Assembly: GCF_041729705.1 (NCBI RefSeq)
Contig: NZ_CP103788.1
Coordinates: 682,001 to 746,000, forward strand
Direction of reading: 5' to 3'
DNA: 64,000 nucleotides
Origin: Candidatus Phytoplasma solani
GTDB lineage: Bacteria > Bacillota_I > Bacilli_A > Acholeplasmatales > Acholeplasmataceae
Below the pieces are notes generated by a model. The model saw nothing but the letters and a program-made list of their open reading frames with translations, was not told the origin of the DNA and did not search any database. Every line of letters starts with the position of its first letter. Within the stretch, counting starts at the first letter, position 1. Positions 37,057 to 46,751 of the stretch are shown one piece after another. Made by a program: the position numbers and the translations under genes.

Positions 37057-37653
37057 ATGTTCAACAAAAAAATATATTTAAAAAAACTAAAAACATATGC
37101 TCAAAAACATAAAGTTCCTATAATTCAAGACGATAGTTTGTCTTTTTTGCTCCAGCAAATACCACAAAACAAAATACACAAGATTTTAGAAATCGGTACT
37201 GCTATCGGATATAGTGCTTTGGCAATGAGTTTTGATAACACCGAAATAGATACCTTAGAAAGAGATTATTTTAATTATCATTTAGCCAAAAACTTTCTTA
37301 AACCAACACCTTTCAAGATTAATGTCGTTTGGGCAGAAGCTTTAATTTATCCGCTTACACATTTAAAAACTTATGATTTAATTTTTATTGATGCCTCTAA
37401 GGGCCAATATCAAAAATTATTTGCTAAATTTTGCCAGTTACTCAACCCCCAAGGAATTATTATTTGCGACAACATACATTTAAGTTGTTTCCAAAAAAAC
37501 CAATCATACAACAAACCAAAAGGGGTTTTTAAAAAAATGCATGATTTTGAAATATTTTTGCAAAACCATTCAGATTTTAAAACTATTTTTCAAAATATCG
37601 GCGATGGTTTAAGTGTTTCTTATAAAATAACAGATAATAAAAAGCAATTATAA
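37057..37653 (+). CDS. trmR: Class I SAM O-methyltransferase, TrmR/YrrM-like
   Basis: 198 residues. Family 3 O-methyltransferase fold: ILEIGTAIGYSALAMSF (motif I, SAM binding), DTLERD (end of strand 2), YDLIFIDASKGQYQKLF (metal-binding Asp) and GIIICDNIHLSC (metal-binding DN). In Bacillus the equivalent gene next to ruvX encodes the tRNA 5-hydroxyuridine methyltransferase TrmR. The same neighbourhood supports that role here, but the substrate is inferred. Confidence 0.82.
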   Translation: MFNKKIYLKKLKTYAQKHKVPIIQDDSLSFLLQQIPQNKIHKILEIGTAIGYSALAMSFDNTEIDTLERDYFNYHLAKNFLKPTPFKINVVWAEALIYPLTHLKTYDLIFIDASKGQYQKLFAKFCQLLNPQGIIICDNIHLSCFQKNQSYNKPKGVFKKMHDFEIFLQNHSDFKTIFQNIGDGLSVSYKITDNKKQL

Positions 37654-37688
37654 CAGCTTTTTTAAATAAATTGAAAAGAAGGTGTTTT

Positions 37689-38159
37689 ATGAACAATAAA
37701 ATTTATGAATTAACCCAATCAGGAATATCAAAATTAAAAAAAGAATTACTTTTTTTAAAAGAAGTGAAAAGAAAAGAAAATTTAGAAGCTTTAAAAGAAG
37801 CGCGTGAGCAAGGAGATTTATCAGAAAATGCTGATTATGATGCTGCGCGTAACGAACAGGCTTTAATAGAATATCGTATTGCAGAAATTCAAAATATTTT
37901 AAAAAATGTTCGTGTTGTTAAAGTTTCAAAAGATAAAGAAATTGGAATTGGCAAAAAAATATCTTTAGAACTTTTAAGTTTAGGCAAAAAAAAAGAAATT
38001 GAATTGGTAAGCACTTTAGAATCTGACCCATTTAGTAATAAAATTTCAATTGAATCACCTTTAGGAAAAAACATCAAAGGACATGCAATCGGAGATATTA
38101 TATTTGTCACTAGTGAAACTGGCAAAACCTTTAAGGTCAAAATTTTAAATGTTGAATAA
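37689..38159 (+). CDS. greA: Transcription elongation factor GreA
   Basis: 156 residues. It rescues backtracked RNA polymerase by stimulating transcript cleavage. Seen: an N-terminal coiled coil with ARE QGDLSENADYDAARNEQ, holding the two acidic tip residues; and a C-terminal FKBP-like domain with GIGKKISLE and SIESPLGKNIKGHAIGDIIFV. The start is ATG at 37689 behind AAGAAGGTG; an upstream TTG/ATG extension is not used. The stop overlaps the next gene by 11 bp. Confidence 0.97.
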   Translation: MNNKIYELTQSGISKLKKELLFLKEVKRKENLEALKEAREQGDLSENADYDAARNEQALIEYRIAEIQNILKNVRVVKVSKDKEIGIGKKISLELLSLGKKKEIELVSTLESDPFSNKISIESPLGKNIKGHAIGDIIFVTSETGKTFKVKILNVE

Positions 38160-38718
38160 TGAAAGTGTTGTTAAAAAAAGTTACATACCGCAACATTATT
38201 ATCATACTGTAGAACAAATCCCATTTGATGTTTTCCAAAAGCAAGGCATTAAAGCTTTATTTTTTGATTTAGATAACACTTTGCTCGATTGCAAGAAAAA
38301 TAAATTAGATGTTGGCATAAAAAATCTTTTAACTAAACTATTAAACACTTTTCAAGTAATAATACTTTCTAATGCCTCTCAAAAGCGATTGGATCTTGTT
38401 TTACAAAAAGATTTCAATTTCATTTACTTAAATTTATTTGTCAAAAAACCATCCCTAAAAGCTTTTCAAAGAGCCTTACAAATGGTAAACTTAGCTCCTT
38501 CTTCTGTTTTGATGATAGGAGACCAATTGCACACAGATATTAATGGAGCTAATCAGGCAGGTATTATTTCTATATTGGTAAAACCCTTAAACCGCAAGCA
38601 AGAAAGTTTATGGACTAAATTTAATCGTTTTTTTAGAGAAAAAAGATTTTTAAAAAAATTAAAAAAAGAAAATTATTTATTATGGCAAAATAAATTTGAA
38701 GATTTTGAAAGAAATTGA
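38149..38718 (+). CDS. yqeG: YqeG-type HAD phosphatase (family IIIA)
   Basis: 189 residues. Seen: LFFDLDNTLLDCKKN (motif I with two Asp), IILSNASQKR (motif II), KPSLKAFQRAL (motif III Lys) and MIGDQLHTDINGANQAGIISILVKP (motif IV). This matches YqeG, a mitochondrial PTPMT1/GEP4-like phosphatase family whose relatives act on phosphatidylglycerophosphate. The substrate here is not proven. It overlaps greA, and its stop is four bases before the likely ATG of the following HD-domain gene. Confidence 0.88.
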   Translation: MLNNESVVKKSYIPQHYYHTVEQIPFDVFQKQGIKALFFDLDNTLLDCKKNKLDVGIKNLLTKLLNTFQVIILSNASQKRLDLVLQKDFNFIYLNLFVKKPSLKAFQRALQMVNLAPSSVLMIGDQLHTDINGANQAGIISILVKPLNRKQESLWTKFNRFFREKRFLKKLKKENYLLWQNKFEDFERN

Positions 38719-38722
38719 TAAT

Positions 38723-39298
38723 ATGTTATTAACAAAAATTCGTCAAATTGTTGAAAATAAATTAAAAAACTTTCCTTTGCGTTTAAGTCATTCTTTAAGA
38801 GTTTATCGAACTGCTACCAAATTGGCAAGACATTATCGCAAACCTTCACTACCTATTCAAATTGCTGCTTTATTTCATGACTTTACTAAAAATGACTCTT
38901 TCGAACAACAAAAACCTTATTTAACTAAAATAAGTATTATCAAATATCAAAAGACACCAGCTATTTTTCATGCTTTATCAGCAGCTAATTTTTTAAAAAA
39001 AGAATTGGGCATCAATAACAAAATTATTCTAAATGCTATTAAAAAACATGTTTGGGGTGATATTAAAATGAATTATTGTGATAAAATCGTTTTTTTAAGT
39101 GATAAAATCGAACCTAAAAGAAATTATCCTCAAAGAAAGTATTTTGAAAAATTAGCTTATCTTGATATTCATCAAGCTATATACGAAATTTTAAAAAATA
39201 ATTTTGATTATTTTTTAAAAAAAAATCATCCTCTCCCATCTAATTATCAATTAATTCTTGAATCTTTAAAAAAAGATATCAAAAAAAAGATATTATGA
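38723..39298 (+). CDS. yqeK: YqeK-like HD-domain phosphohydrolase
   Basis: About 191 residues. HD superfamily motifs: LRLSHSLRVYRTATKLARHY (first His), AALFHDFTKN (HD pair) and IFHALSAANFLKKELG with KKHVWGD, then IVFLSDKIEPKRNYP with the last Asp. Known YqeK proteins cleave diadenosine tetraphosphate symmetrically; that activity is inferred here. The HDx3K version HDFTKN matches YqeK. ATG at 38723 is preferred over TTG at 38696 because GAAAGAA stands nine bases before it. The end overlaps rsmD by four bases (ATGA). Confidence 0.85.
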   Translation: MLLTKIRQIVENKLKNFPLRLSHSLRVYRTATKLARHYRKPSLPIQIAALFHDFTKNDSFEQQKPYLTKISIIKYQKTPAIFHALSAANFLKKELGINNKIILNAIKKHVWGDIKMNYCDKIVFLSDKIEPKRNYPQRKYFEKLAYLDIHQAIYEILKNNFDYFLKKNHPLPSNYQLILESLKKDIKKKIL

Positions 39299-39855
39299 CA
39301 AAAACAACTAATATTATTGGTGGAAAATATAAAGGTCATAAAATTAAATTAGTGCCATCTTTAAAAACAAAAGCCACTAGTTCTTTGGTTAAGGAAGCTC
39401 TTTTTAACATTTTAGGTAATTCAATTGAAAACAAAAAAATTTTAGATTTGTTTTCTGGCAATGGTTCTTATGGTTTTGAGGCTTTAAGTAGAAATGCCAA
39501 ACAAGTTTTTTTTGTTGATTTTTCTTTTAAAGCTTTTCAAACATTAAAAGAAAATCAAAAAAAATTAAAACTTAATTTAGACAAAATTGTTATTTATTAT
39601 TCTCATTATTTATTAGCTTTAAAAAAATTTCAAAAACTTAATTTCAATTTTGATTTCGTTATTTTAGACCCTCCTTATTTTAAAAACTTATATTTACCTG
39701 CTTTTGAAAATTTAGGAGCAATAACTCATTTAGAAAGTATAGTTATTTGTGAATTACATCATAAAGTTCATTTACCTTCTCAAATTAAAGAATTTGTTTT
39801 ATTCAAAGAAAAAAAATATGGTAATAAAAAATTACAATTTTATCGAAAAAATTAA
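39295..39855 (+). CDS. rsmD: 16S rRNA (guanine966-N2)-methyltransferase RsmD
   Basis: 186 residues. Methylates G966 of 16S rRNA in the small subunit head. Seen: IIGGKYKGHKIKLVPSLKTKATSSLVKEALFNIL (typical N-terminus, with shortened RPT box); ILDLFSGNGSYGFEALSRNAKQVFFVD (SAM motif I); and FDFVILDPPYFK (catalytic DPPY). The start ATG overlaps the stop of the upstream gene. Confidence 0.92.
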   Translation: MTKTTNIIGGKYKGHKIKLVPSLKTKATSSLVKEALFNILGNSIENKKILDLFSGNGSYGFEALSRNAKQVFFVDFSFKAFQTLKENQKKLKLNLDKIVIYYSHYLLALKKFQKLNFNFDFVILDPPYFKNLYLPAFENLGAITHLESIVICELHHKVHLPSQIKEFVLFKEKKYGNKKLQFYRKN

Positions 39856-39879
39856 AAATAAAAAAAGGAGTAAAGAAAA

Positions 39880-40098
39880 ATGGATTCGATTTGGTTACAA
39901 TTAGTATTTTTCATTTTAGGAATTTTAATAGGGGGTGCTTTAGGAGCTTTTTTTATGTTTCGTTGGTTCAAAAATTATTTACAAAAAAACCCTCCTATTA
40001 ATGAAAGACAAATTAAAGAAATGTTTCGTCAAATGGGTCGTACACCTTCTGAAAAACAAATTCGTCAAATTGTTAATAGTATGAAACAAATTAAATAA
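39880..40098 (+). CDS. yneF: UPF0154 (YneF-like) small membrane protein
   Basis: 72 residues: an N-terminal span with GILIGGALGAFFMFRWFKNYL, then a conserved cytoplasmic tail PPINERQIKEMFRQMGRTPSEKQIRQIVNSMK. This is the UPF0154 pattern found across Firmicutes and Mollicutes. Function is unknown. It is preceded by AAAGGAG and followed three bases later by another small membrane protein. Confidence 0.93.
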   Translation: MDSIWLQLVFFILGILIGGALGAFFMFRWFKNYLQKNPPINERQIKEMFRQMGRTPSEKQIRQIVNSMKQIK

Positions 40099-40101
40099 AA
40101 A

Positions 40102-40443
40102 ATGAATTATTTACAATTAATTTTAATTATTGTTTTAACTGCTGTTTTTATTTATTTTATAATGGAGTTTTTTTATCAAAAAAAAAATCAAACCAAAATT
40201 CAAAATTATTTAATAACTTGTGGAGATTTAGAAAAAGAAATTTTAAAAAGTTTTATCAAAGACAAAGACAAATCTTTCTTTTTAACAAAAGAAGCCAAAA
40301 TTACTAAGGATTTATTAAATTTAAATATTATTTTTACAAAAGAAATTATTTTTGAACAAAAATATAATAGTTATATATTGAATCCTTTGGTAATAAAAAT
40401 TATTAAAACAAACGATCAATTAAAACAAAATTATTTATCATAA
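40102..40443 (+). CDS. Hypothetical protein with one N-terminal membrane span
   Basis: 113 residues. Residues about 3-25 are hydrophobic (LQLILIIVLTAVFIYFIMEFFY); the rest is lysine-rich and probably cytoplasmic. There is no recognisable family. It starts three bases after yneF, so it is probably cotranslated. A strong terminator follows. Confidence 0.6.
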   Translation: MNYLQLILIIVLTAVFIYFIMEFFYQKKNQTKIQNYLITCGDLEKEILKSFIKDKDKSFFLTKEAKITKDLLNLNIIFTKEIIFEQKYNSYILNPLVIKIIKTNDQLKQNYLS

Positions 40444-40463
40444 ATTATATATTTCGATTAACA

Positions 40464-40499
40464 AAAACACACCTTCTTTGAAGGTGTGTTTTTTATATA
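40464..40499. terminator. Bidirectional terminator between converging genes
   Basis: AAAACACACCTT (40464-40475) pairs perfectly with AAGGTGTGTTTT (40481-40492), with T-rich sequence on both strands. Confidence 0.9.
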
Positions 40500-40508
40500 T
40501 ATTAATTT

Positions 40509-40937
40509 TTATTGGGTTATCAATTCATCATAATTAGCAACTTGAGTTTTTACATTATCATTAGCACTAATTAAACGCGAAATCGGACATCTTTGATCGG
40601 CTGCTAGCAAAATTATTTGAACTTGCTGTAATGACATATTTTCGATGCCTAAAATAGCAGTCGGTTTAAAATAAAAACCTTTATCATCTTTTGCCATTTC
40701 TAAAGTAACTTTAACTTTTAAATCTTTATCTTGATGTCCTTGTTCTTCTAAAATCTTTTTGGAAGTTTTGTATAAACAAATGCTCCAAGAAAGACAAAAC
40801 AAATCTTTAGGACCGGATTGATTTTGACTCGGTTCTAAAGCAGATACCAACTTCTTAGTAGTACTGTTTTTTTCTTCAAAAAAACATAAATCATTTAAAT
40901 ATGGATTAAAATAAGTAGTTATCTGAAAAACAATCAT
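40509..40937 (-). CDS. OsmC/Ohr-family peroxiredoxin-like protein
   Basis: 142 residues. OsmC-family proteins reduce organic hydroperoxides using two cysteines. Seen: SGPKDLFCLSWSICLYKTSKKILEEQG, which corresponds to the P..L...A.A.C...T region; KVTLEMAKDDKGFYFKP; and LLAADQRCPISRLIS, the C-P-[IV]-S box with the second Cys. Length is typical. It could serve against plant or insect oxidative bursts. It is a single gene with AAGGA before its ATG. Confidence 0.85.
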   Translation of the reverse strand: MIVFQITTYFNPYLNDLCFFEEKNSTTKKLVSALEPSQNQSGPKDLFCLSWSICLYKTSKKILEEQGHQDKDLKVKVTLEMAKDDKGFYFKPTAILGIENMSLQQVQIILLAADQRCPISRLISANDNVKTQVANYDELITQ

Positions 40938-41048
40938 TTTAAATCCTTCCTTTTCTTATTTGAAATAATATTATTTTTTAGAAAAATAAATTATTATCTC
41001 TTTTTTTATTATAACATTAAAGTAATATTGTTAATGTTTAAAATAAGT

Positions 41049-41840
41049 TTATGCAAAGCTTGAATTAATTTGTTTTTGCACCGTTAAAGCTATTTGTGAC
41101 ATAGTTTGATTGTGATAATTTTTATATTTTAAGGGTTGATGAATGATAACTTCAACTGTTTTTTTTTGCCACCAATAATAATTTTTAATTCGACTTGCCC
41201 CTTTGATCGTTAAAGGGATAATATCGGCTTGCGTTTTAAAAGCAATTTTAAAAGACCCCTCTAAAAGTGGTACCGTTGCTTCATCATTTCGATCTTTAAT
41301 ACCACCTTCAGGAAAAACAACCATCGCTAAACCTGCTTTTACTTTTGGAATTGCCTTTATTAAACTTAAAGCTGTTTTACGTATATTATCTCTTGATATA
41401 ACCATATAATCAAAAGCATAAAAAGCTAATTGCAAAAAAAAATGACTGCCACAAAAAGAACGAAACTTATCCTTGGGAGAAAAAGCGATAGTTCTTGGAA
41501 TCACACTTGCAATTATAAAAGGGTCTGTATATGATTTATGATTAGCATAAATAACGATATTTTTTGATAACAGCAAGAGATGAGGATTTGTAACTGTGAT
41601 TTTTATTCTTAAAAAACGTTTCACCAAAAGAGCTAAACTTTGAGCAACAAAACCTTTAAACTTGTGATTAGAAGGTAAAAAAGACATGATTGCAAGGCAT
41701 AACAATAAAACTAAAAAAAGTGTTATAAAAGTTAAAAATAAAGCAAAAAATAAAGCAATCGGGAAGAACCAAAATGACATAATGTGACAAAGCATAAAAG
41801 TTGATAATAAAAAAGTAGCTATAAAAATAAAAGTGAACAT
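41049..41840 (-). CDS. plsC: 1-acyl-sn-glycerol-3-phosphate acyltransferase
   Basis: 263-residue membrane acyltransferase making phosphatidic acid. Seen: two N-terminal spans (MFTFIFIATFLLSTF onward); the catalytic box YANHKSYTDPFIIA (H-x4-D); FVVSRDN-like MVISRDN; and the substrate box VVFPEGGIKDR. The likely start is ATG at 41840, two bases after the folA stop; a longer frame to 41924 overlaps folA by 82 bp and is less likely. The product would feed CdsA. Confidence 0.9.
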   Translation of the reverse strand: MFTFIFIATFLLSTFMLCHIMSFWFFPIALFFALFLTFITLFLVLLLCLAIMSFLPSNHKFKGFVAQSLALLVKRFLRIKITVTNPHLLLLSKNIVIYANHKSYTDPFIIASVIPRTIAFSPKDKFRSFCGSHFFLQLAFYAFDYMVISRDNIRKTALSLIKAIPKVKAGLAMVVFPEGGIKDRNDEATVPLLEGSFKIAFKTQADIIPLTIKGASRIKNYYWWQKKTVEVIIHQPLKYKNYHNQTMSQIALTVQKQINSSFA

Positions 41841-41842
41841 AA

Positions 41843-42334
41843 TCAAAACTCGTTTTTTCTTTGATAAAGAGTAAAAATTAATTGTGGTTGAATGGTTTTT
41901 TGCATCAATTGAAATGATTGCCAATCAATTTTAGGAAAATAAACATTACCTTGATATCTATTTAAAATATGAGTAATATATAAAAATTTAGTATAAGGTA
42001 AAGCTTGTCTATAAATTTGTCTGCCGCCGATAATAAAAATATTAATATTTGGGTTAGTAGCGCAAGTCTTTAAAAAATTTGCTAAATTAAAAACAACTTC
42101 ACAATTAGGCAATTGTAAATCTTTTTGCAAACTAGCAACATAAGTTTTTTTAAAATAAAAAGGTTTATCTTTGAAATAACTTTTTAAAGAAAGATATGTC
42201 TGATAACCCATTAAAACTTCTTGATTAAAGGTCATTTTTTTAAAATATTGTAAATCATCGGGATAATGCCAAGGTAACTTGTTATCAAACCCTATTAAAT
42301 AATTGCTATCAAAAGCTGTAATTAAACTAATCAT
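41843..42334 (-). CDS. folA: Dihydrofolate reductase
   Basis: 163 residues. Regenerates tetrahydrofolate consumed by ThyA. Seen: [34 protein letters not shown] with the active-site Trp and Asp; a GYQTYLSL segment where G(R/K)KT is usual; and [13 protein letters not shown]. Its start overlaps the thyA stop by four bases (ATGA), and plsC follows two bases after its stop, forming a tight operon. Confidence 0.95.
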   Translation of the reverse strand: MISLITAFDSNYLIGFDNKLPWHYPDDLQYFKKMTFNQEVLMGYQTYLSLKSYFKDKPFYFKKTYVASLQKDLQLPNCEVVFNLANFLKTCATNPNINIFIIGGRQIYRQALPYTKFLYITHILNRYQGNVYFPKIDWQSFQLMQKTIQPQLIFTLYQRKNEF

Positions 42335-43197
42335 ACCGCAATATCACCTTTTAAAACACCATCACAAACATAATTTTGTAAAGTAAAATCACTAAATTTA
42401 AAATCAAAAATATCTTTAATATCAGGATTTAACAACATTTGAGGTAGTTTTTTTGGTGTTCTCTTAATTTGAGTATCTATTTGCTTGAAGTGATTATTAT
42501 AAATATGAGCGTCTCCTAAGATGTGAATGAATTCGTAAGGTTCTAAGTTAGTTACTTGCGCTACTATCATTAGCAACAAAGCATAAGAAGCGATATTAAA
42601 GGGGATACCTAAAAATACATCACCACTTCTTTGATAAAGCTGTAAAGAAAGTCTTCCTTGCGAGACATAAAATTGCATTAAGACATGACAAGGTGGTAAT
42701 GCCATTTGATTTATCAGTGGAGGGTTCCAAGAATTAAGAATTAAACGTCTAGAATAAGGATTAGTTTTTATTTCCGAAATTAAAACATTAATTTGGTCAA
42801 CCCCATTAAAATCACGCCATTGTTTGCCATAAACAGGTCCTAAATCACCATGCAAGGCAGCAAAAGAAGGATCATTTTTAATCTTTTGAACAAATTCTTC
42901 CATAGTTTCATTTTGGAAGGCAGATGAATTTTGATATTTTTGATAAGGCCAATCGTTCCAAATCTTGATATTATTTTGCACTAAATAATAAATATTAGTG
43001 TCTCCTTTTAAAAACCATAGAAGTTCATGGATGATAGCTTGGAGATTCATTTTTTTAGTAGTCAACAAAGGGAAACCATCTTGAAGGTTAAAACGCATTT
43101 GATAACCGAAAATGCTTTTGGTACCTGTTTTTGTTCGATCTTCTTTTGAAACCCCATTTGTTAAAATAAAACGACATAAATCTAAATAAGTTTTCAT
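42331..43197 (-). CDS. thyA: Thymidylate synthase
   Basis: 288 residues. Makes dTMP from dUMP with methylene-tetrahydrofolate. Seen: [60 protein letters not shown] with catalytic Cys; [24 protein letters not shown]; and [12 protein letters not shown]. Length is typical of ThyA. First gene of the thyA-folA-plsC operon. It acts downstream of Dut. Confidence 0.97.
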   Translation of the reverse strand: MKTYLDLCRFILTNGVSKEDRTKTGTKSIFGYQMRFNLQDGFPLLTTKKMNLQAIIHELLWFLKGDTNIYYLVQNNIKIWNDWPYQKYQNSSAFQNETMEEFVQKIKNDPSFAALHGDLGPVYGKQWRDFNGVDQINVLISEIKTNPYSRRLILNSWNPPLINQMALPPCHVLMQFYVSQGRLSLQLYQRSGDVFLGIPFNIASYALLLMIVAQVTNLEPYEFIHILGDAHIYNNHFKQIDTQIKRTPKKLPQMLLNPDIKDIFDFKFSDFTLQNYVCDGVLKGDIAV

Positions 43198-44965
43198 AAT
43201 GTAATTTATTTTCCTTAATAAATTATTTTTTTTGAAAAATAAAAAAGTTTTATATAAATAGTTGTTAATTATATTAAATTATTAATTAATATTTTTCGTG
43301 AATTAAAAAAAAGTTTCTTTATAATCAGTTGCAAGACAAGCAATTAAATTAATCCAAAACATACCACCTAAAAAACTAATAAGAGAATCAAAATAACAAA
43401 ACATCAAATAATGTTTTTTTAATTAATTTAAATTAAGGTTCGGAAAAATAACATATAAAAACAATTTTTTTGAAGTTAATTTTATAAATTAAAATGATAT
43501 TTTTATTGCCCTTTTGTTTTATTTTCAATTATTAAAAAATTATTTTTTTTGGTTGATATTTTTTTAAACTTTTTAAGATTTAATAAAAAACTTCATTTGT
43601 TTAAAAAAAAATATTAAATTCTTATTATATATTTATCTTTGATTAAAGATAAAGATATGTAGTCCGCCACATTTGCCAACTTATAATAAGACATAAAAAA
43701 AATTTAACTCCTCAAGAATTAATTAATTCTTTAGTATTTTGATTTTTGTCATTTTTAAATTTTACATTGTTTGTTGATGCTTAATAAAATATTATTACAA
43801 AAATGTTGTTTACTAAACTCATTATTTTCACAACGATAAAGAATTAAAATAATAAAAATATTATCTTCATTAAGAAAATAAATTATTTTTTTCATCCCCT
43901 TTAAATCTTCCCAAACGATAACCAGAAATCACTAAATAATTATTTTTTAAATTTTTATCTCTTTATTAATTAATATCATATTCCTTGTTATGGTTATTGT
44001 CCTTCTAAGATAGAATATTGGTGTTATTGAGGTCTTTTTTATGCTTTTAACAAATTAGTTTTTCTAAATACCAAGCAGAGCATCTTCCTTCAAAAAAGTT
44101 CGTGAAATTTTGTTAAATATTTTTGCAAATTGCCTAACATAATGAAGTTTAATTTATAAATTTTACTTATTACCTAAAAATTTTCTTAGCTAATGCAACA
44201 TAATCAGGGTTAATTTCAACACTTAGATAATTAAATTTTGCTCTTTTGGTAAATAAACATTCCAACTTTGAACCAACAAAAAAATAAAAACATTACCAAT
44301 TGTTTCTTTGTGAACAATTGATTCTATTAATTTCTTTGTAACTGCTTTTGGTTTTTGAGTTGGATAAATAATAACATTATGTTGAAAATGTTTTTTTGAT
44401 TCTTTAGAAAAAAATTTAATTATTACAAATATTTACATGAAAAAATCTTTTTTTAATCCAGCGCCACCAGATAAAACAAATAATTGAATAATATCAAGTA
44501 GTAAAGCTCCTTTTGGATAAACATGATAAACAGTTTCTTTTTTTGGCCAAAAAATCTAAGAGTTGATTTTCTGATTTTGCCAGAGCATTTAAAATAACTT
44601 TTAGTGTAAAAATCCTTAATTTGATCAATTTGAATTTTTGATTTATCGATGTTTTAAAATACTAAAATAGATTCATAAGAACGTTTTCAAAAATTAAAAG
44701 AAAAACATTTTTATTTGTATAATGCTACGCTAAATTCTTTATTTTTTAAGCGGAAAAAGAGCTGCAATTCTTGGCTAAAATTTCAGGATAACCATATATG
44801 TATAAATTCTACCCGAGTTTAAAAGTTTTAATGTTTAATTAATAAACGAGTCTTTTGCCAATATATGATATTGCTAAAATCATTTTTCAAAATAAAGCAA
44901 CATAAATATAAATAAGTATTTGTAATGAAATATTTGTTCCCTTAGCTTTATTTTTTAATTTTTTT
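43198..44965. other. Decayed 1.7-kb region between thyA and pepV
   Basis: No intact gene. A DNA-methyltransferase relic is listed separately. At about 43750-43925 the minus strand reads YRLGRFKG then, shifted by one base, MKKIIYFLNEDNIFIILILYRC. This is a short broken frame with some likeness to the end of RelE/HigB-type toxins, but it is not firm. Otherwise AT-rich with many stops. Confidence 0.5.
44170..44690 (-). pseudogene. Relic of a DNA methyltransferase gene
   Basis: Minus-strand pieces in shifting frames read YHVYPKGALLLDIIQLF, HNVIIYPTQKPKAVTKKLIE, FVGSKLECLFTKRAKFNYL and SVEINPDYVALAKKIF-stop. HPTQKP (here YPTQKP), an F-x-G-S box and GIEIN.DYV.LA near the C-terminus are the hallmarks of beta-class N4/N6 DNA methyltransferases. 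At least two frameshifts and stops make it non-functional. Confidence 0.65.
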
Positions 44966-46342
44966 TTATTTAGCTAAAAGATATAAAGCTTCAGCATATA
45001 TAGTTGTTAATTGCAATAAATTTTTAATGGACATAAATTCATCTTTTTGATGAGCCAAAGAGGGTTCACCTTTAAAATGCGGTCCAAAAGCTACTAAATT
45101 AGGAGCACACCTAGCAAAAGTTCCACCGCCCACGCATAAAGGTTTTGATGTCAAATCATCAGTATGCTTTTGATAAACTTGCATTAACGTTTGAATGAAA
45201 TTACTTTGTGGATCAACATATAAAAGTGGTCGGTGAAAATCAGCTTTTAAAGTAAAATGATATTTTTGTGCTAATTGAGTTAATTTAGTTTCAATAGTTT
45301 GATAAGTCATACCTTTTGGATATCTTAAATTAAGCGAAAAGCTAACTTTGTTATTAATATATTCTAAAACGCCTGAAAAACAAACCAGTTTACCGGTTTT
45401 ATGATCATTATGATAAATACCTATTTGTTTGCCTTCTAAATCATCAACCAAATATTGATCAAATAAGTTGATTAAATCATTATCAATTCCTAAAGCTTTT
45501 AAAATTTTGATCAAAAGATAAAGTGCATTCTTACCTTGCCAGGGAGTTGAGCCATGAGCTAATTTTCCAAAGACATCTATTTTTATTTGATTATTACTAG
45601 TCGTCAAAGTAGCTTGAATATTGTTTTTAGCGATAAAATCATTAAATAAAATTAAAAAAGTAGGATCAAAAATGATAATAGCAGAAGCAAAATCAGGGAC
45701 AACGTTAGAAGCAGACCCACTTTTGATACTAATTATGCGCCAATCCTCCAAAGTGCGTTCAAAAAGAAACACACAGATCCCTTTTTCTGCATAAACCACC
45801 GGGAAATGGCTGTCAGGGATAAAGCCACAAGAAGGAATTTCAGGAAATTTTTGAAAATAATACTCCATACAACGCCAACCTGTTTCTTCATCTAAACCTA
45901 AAATTAATTTAATTCTTTTTTGTAAGGGCAAATTCAATTCTTTTAAAATTTTTAAAGCCCAAAAAACTGCAATCGTAGGTCCTTTGTCATCTTCTGCGCC
46001 TCTGGCAAAAATTTTACCATCAACAATTCTTGCTTCATAAGGAGGATAAGTCCAATTAGAACCAGCAGGCACAACGTCTAAATGTCCAATCATACAAACC
46101 CACTCTTTTTGACTACCATACTCAATATGACCGGCATAGCCATCAACATCGACAACTTCAAAATTACTTTGCTTACCTAAATCAAGCATGTATTCTAAAG
46201 CTTTTTGATTTCCTTTACCAAAAGGAGCACCTACTCTATCAGGACTAAAACTAGTTAACTCACTATTAATTTTTAATAAATTTTGCAAAGAGGTAATCAA
46301 AGCATCTTTTCTTTGCAAAACTTCTTGTCTAAAATCAATCAA
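44966..46342 (-). CDS. pepV: PepV-type M20 dipeptidase
   Basis: 458-residue zinc aminopeptidase releasing amino acids from dipeptides. Seen: MIGHLDVVPAGSNW with first zinc His and Asp; FARGAEDDKGPTIAVFWALKIL with the bridging Asp; LGLDEETGWRCMEYYFQ with catalytic Glu pair; PDSHFPVVYAEKG; and the C-terminal CVGGGTFARCAPNLVAFGP with HQKDEFM. PepV-like lid insertion of normal length. For an organism without amino acid synthesis it supplies amino acids from imported peptides. Single gene with GAGGTTGT-type weak ribosome site. Confidence 0.92.
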   Translation of the reverse strand: MIDFRQEVLQRKDALITSLQNLLKINSELTSFSPDRVGAPFGKGNQKALEYMLDLGKQSNFEVVDVDGYAGHIEYGSQKEWVCMIGHLDVVPAGSNWTYPPYEARIVDGKIFARGAEDDKGPTIAVFWALKILKELNLPLQKRIKLILGLDEETGWRCMEYYFQKFPEIPSCGFIPDSHFPVVYAEKGICVFLFERTLEDWRIISIKSGSASNVVPDFASAIIIFDPTFLILFNDFIAKNNIQATLTTSNNQIKIDVFGKLAHGSTPWQGKNALYLLIKILKALGIDNDLINLFDQYLVDDLEGKQIGIYHNDHKTGKLVCFSGVLEYINNKVSFSLNLRYPKGMTYQTIETKLTQLAQKYHFTLKADFHRPLLYVDPQSNFIQTLMQVYQKHTDDLTSKPLCVGGGTFARCAPNLVAFGPHFKGEPSLAHQKDEFMSIKNLLQLTTIYAEALYLLAK

Positions 46343-46751
46343 ATTATTATTACAACCTCTTTTTTCTTTAATTTGGATGCAAAATACATAATAAATTCTG
46401 ATATTAATATTAATTACTTGTTTTTAAAAACTTAATTATGTAACTTATTTTATTGCAATTTATCTCATATCTAATATATTTTTGATAAGTCTAATATATA
46501 ATTACATTTATATTATACAACTAACCACCAGATTGTCAAAATGTTTTGCTAACTTTTTATTAAACAATCAAAAAAAACAACAAATATAAAAAAAGTATTT
46601 CTTTTTTATTTTTGTTAAGATATAATATTAATGGATTTTAAAAGAGTTGCAAGCACTAACAAATACAATAAAATAAATTCGTTTAAAATTCTTAAAAAGA
46701 TCTTGGGCTTTCAATGGGCTAAGATATTAGAAAGTTATAGTAAGGAAATCA
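46343..46751 (+). promoter_or_regulatory. Promoter region of surface gene 4
   Basis: TATAAT at 46621-46626 after TTGTTAAGA is the best -10 box; a clear -35 is not seen. A 125-nt leader with AAGGA at about 46743-46747 precedes the TTG start. The rest of the gap is AT-rich without a gene. Confidence 0.45.

Noticed and set aside
41841-41924. Longer N-terminus for PlsC
   Set aside because: It would overlap folA by over 80 bp, while ATG at 41840 starts at the first membrane span right after the folA stop.
43640-43700. Possible tRNA near GTCCGCCACATTTGCCAAC
   Set aside because: No acceptor pairing or TTC-type T-loop; no tRNA gene could be supported anywhere in the window.
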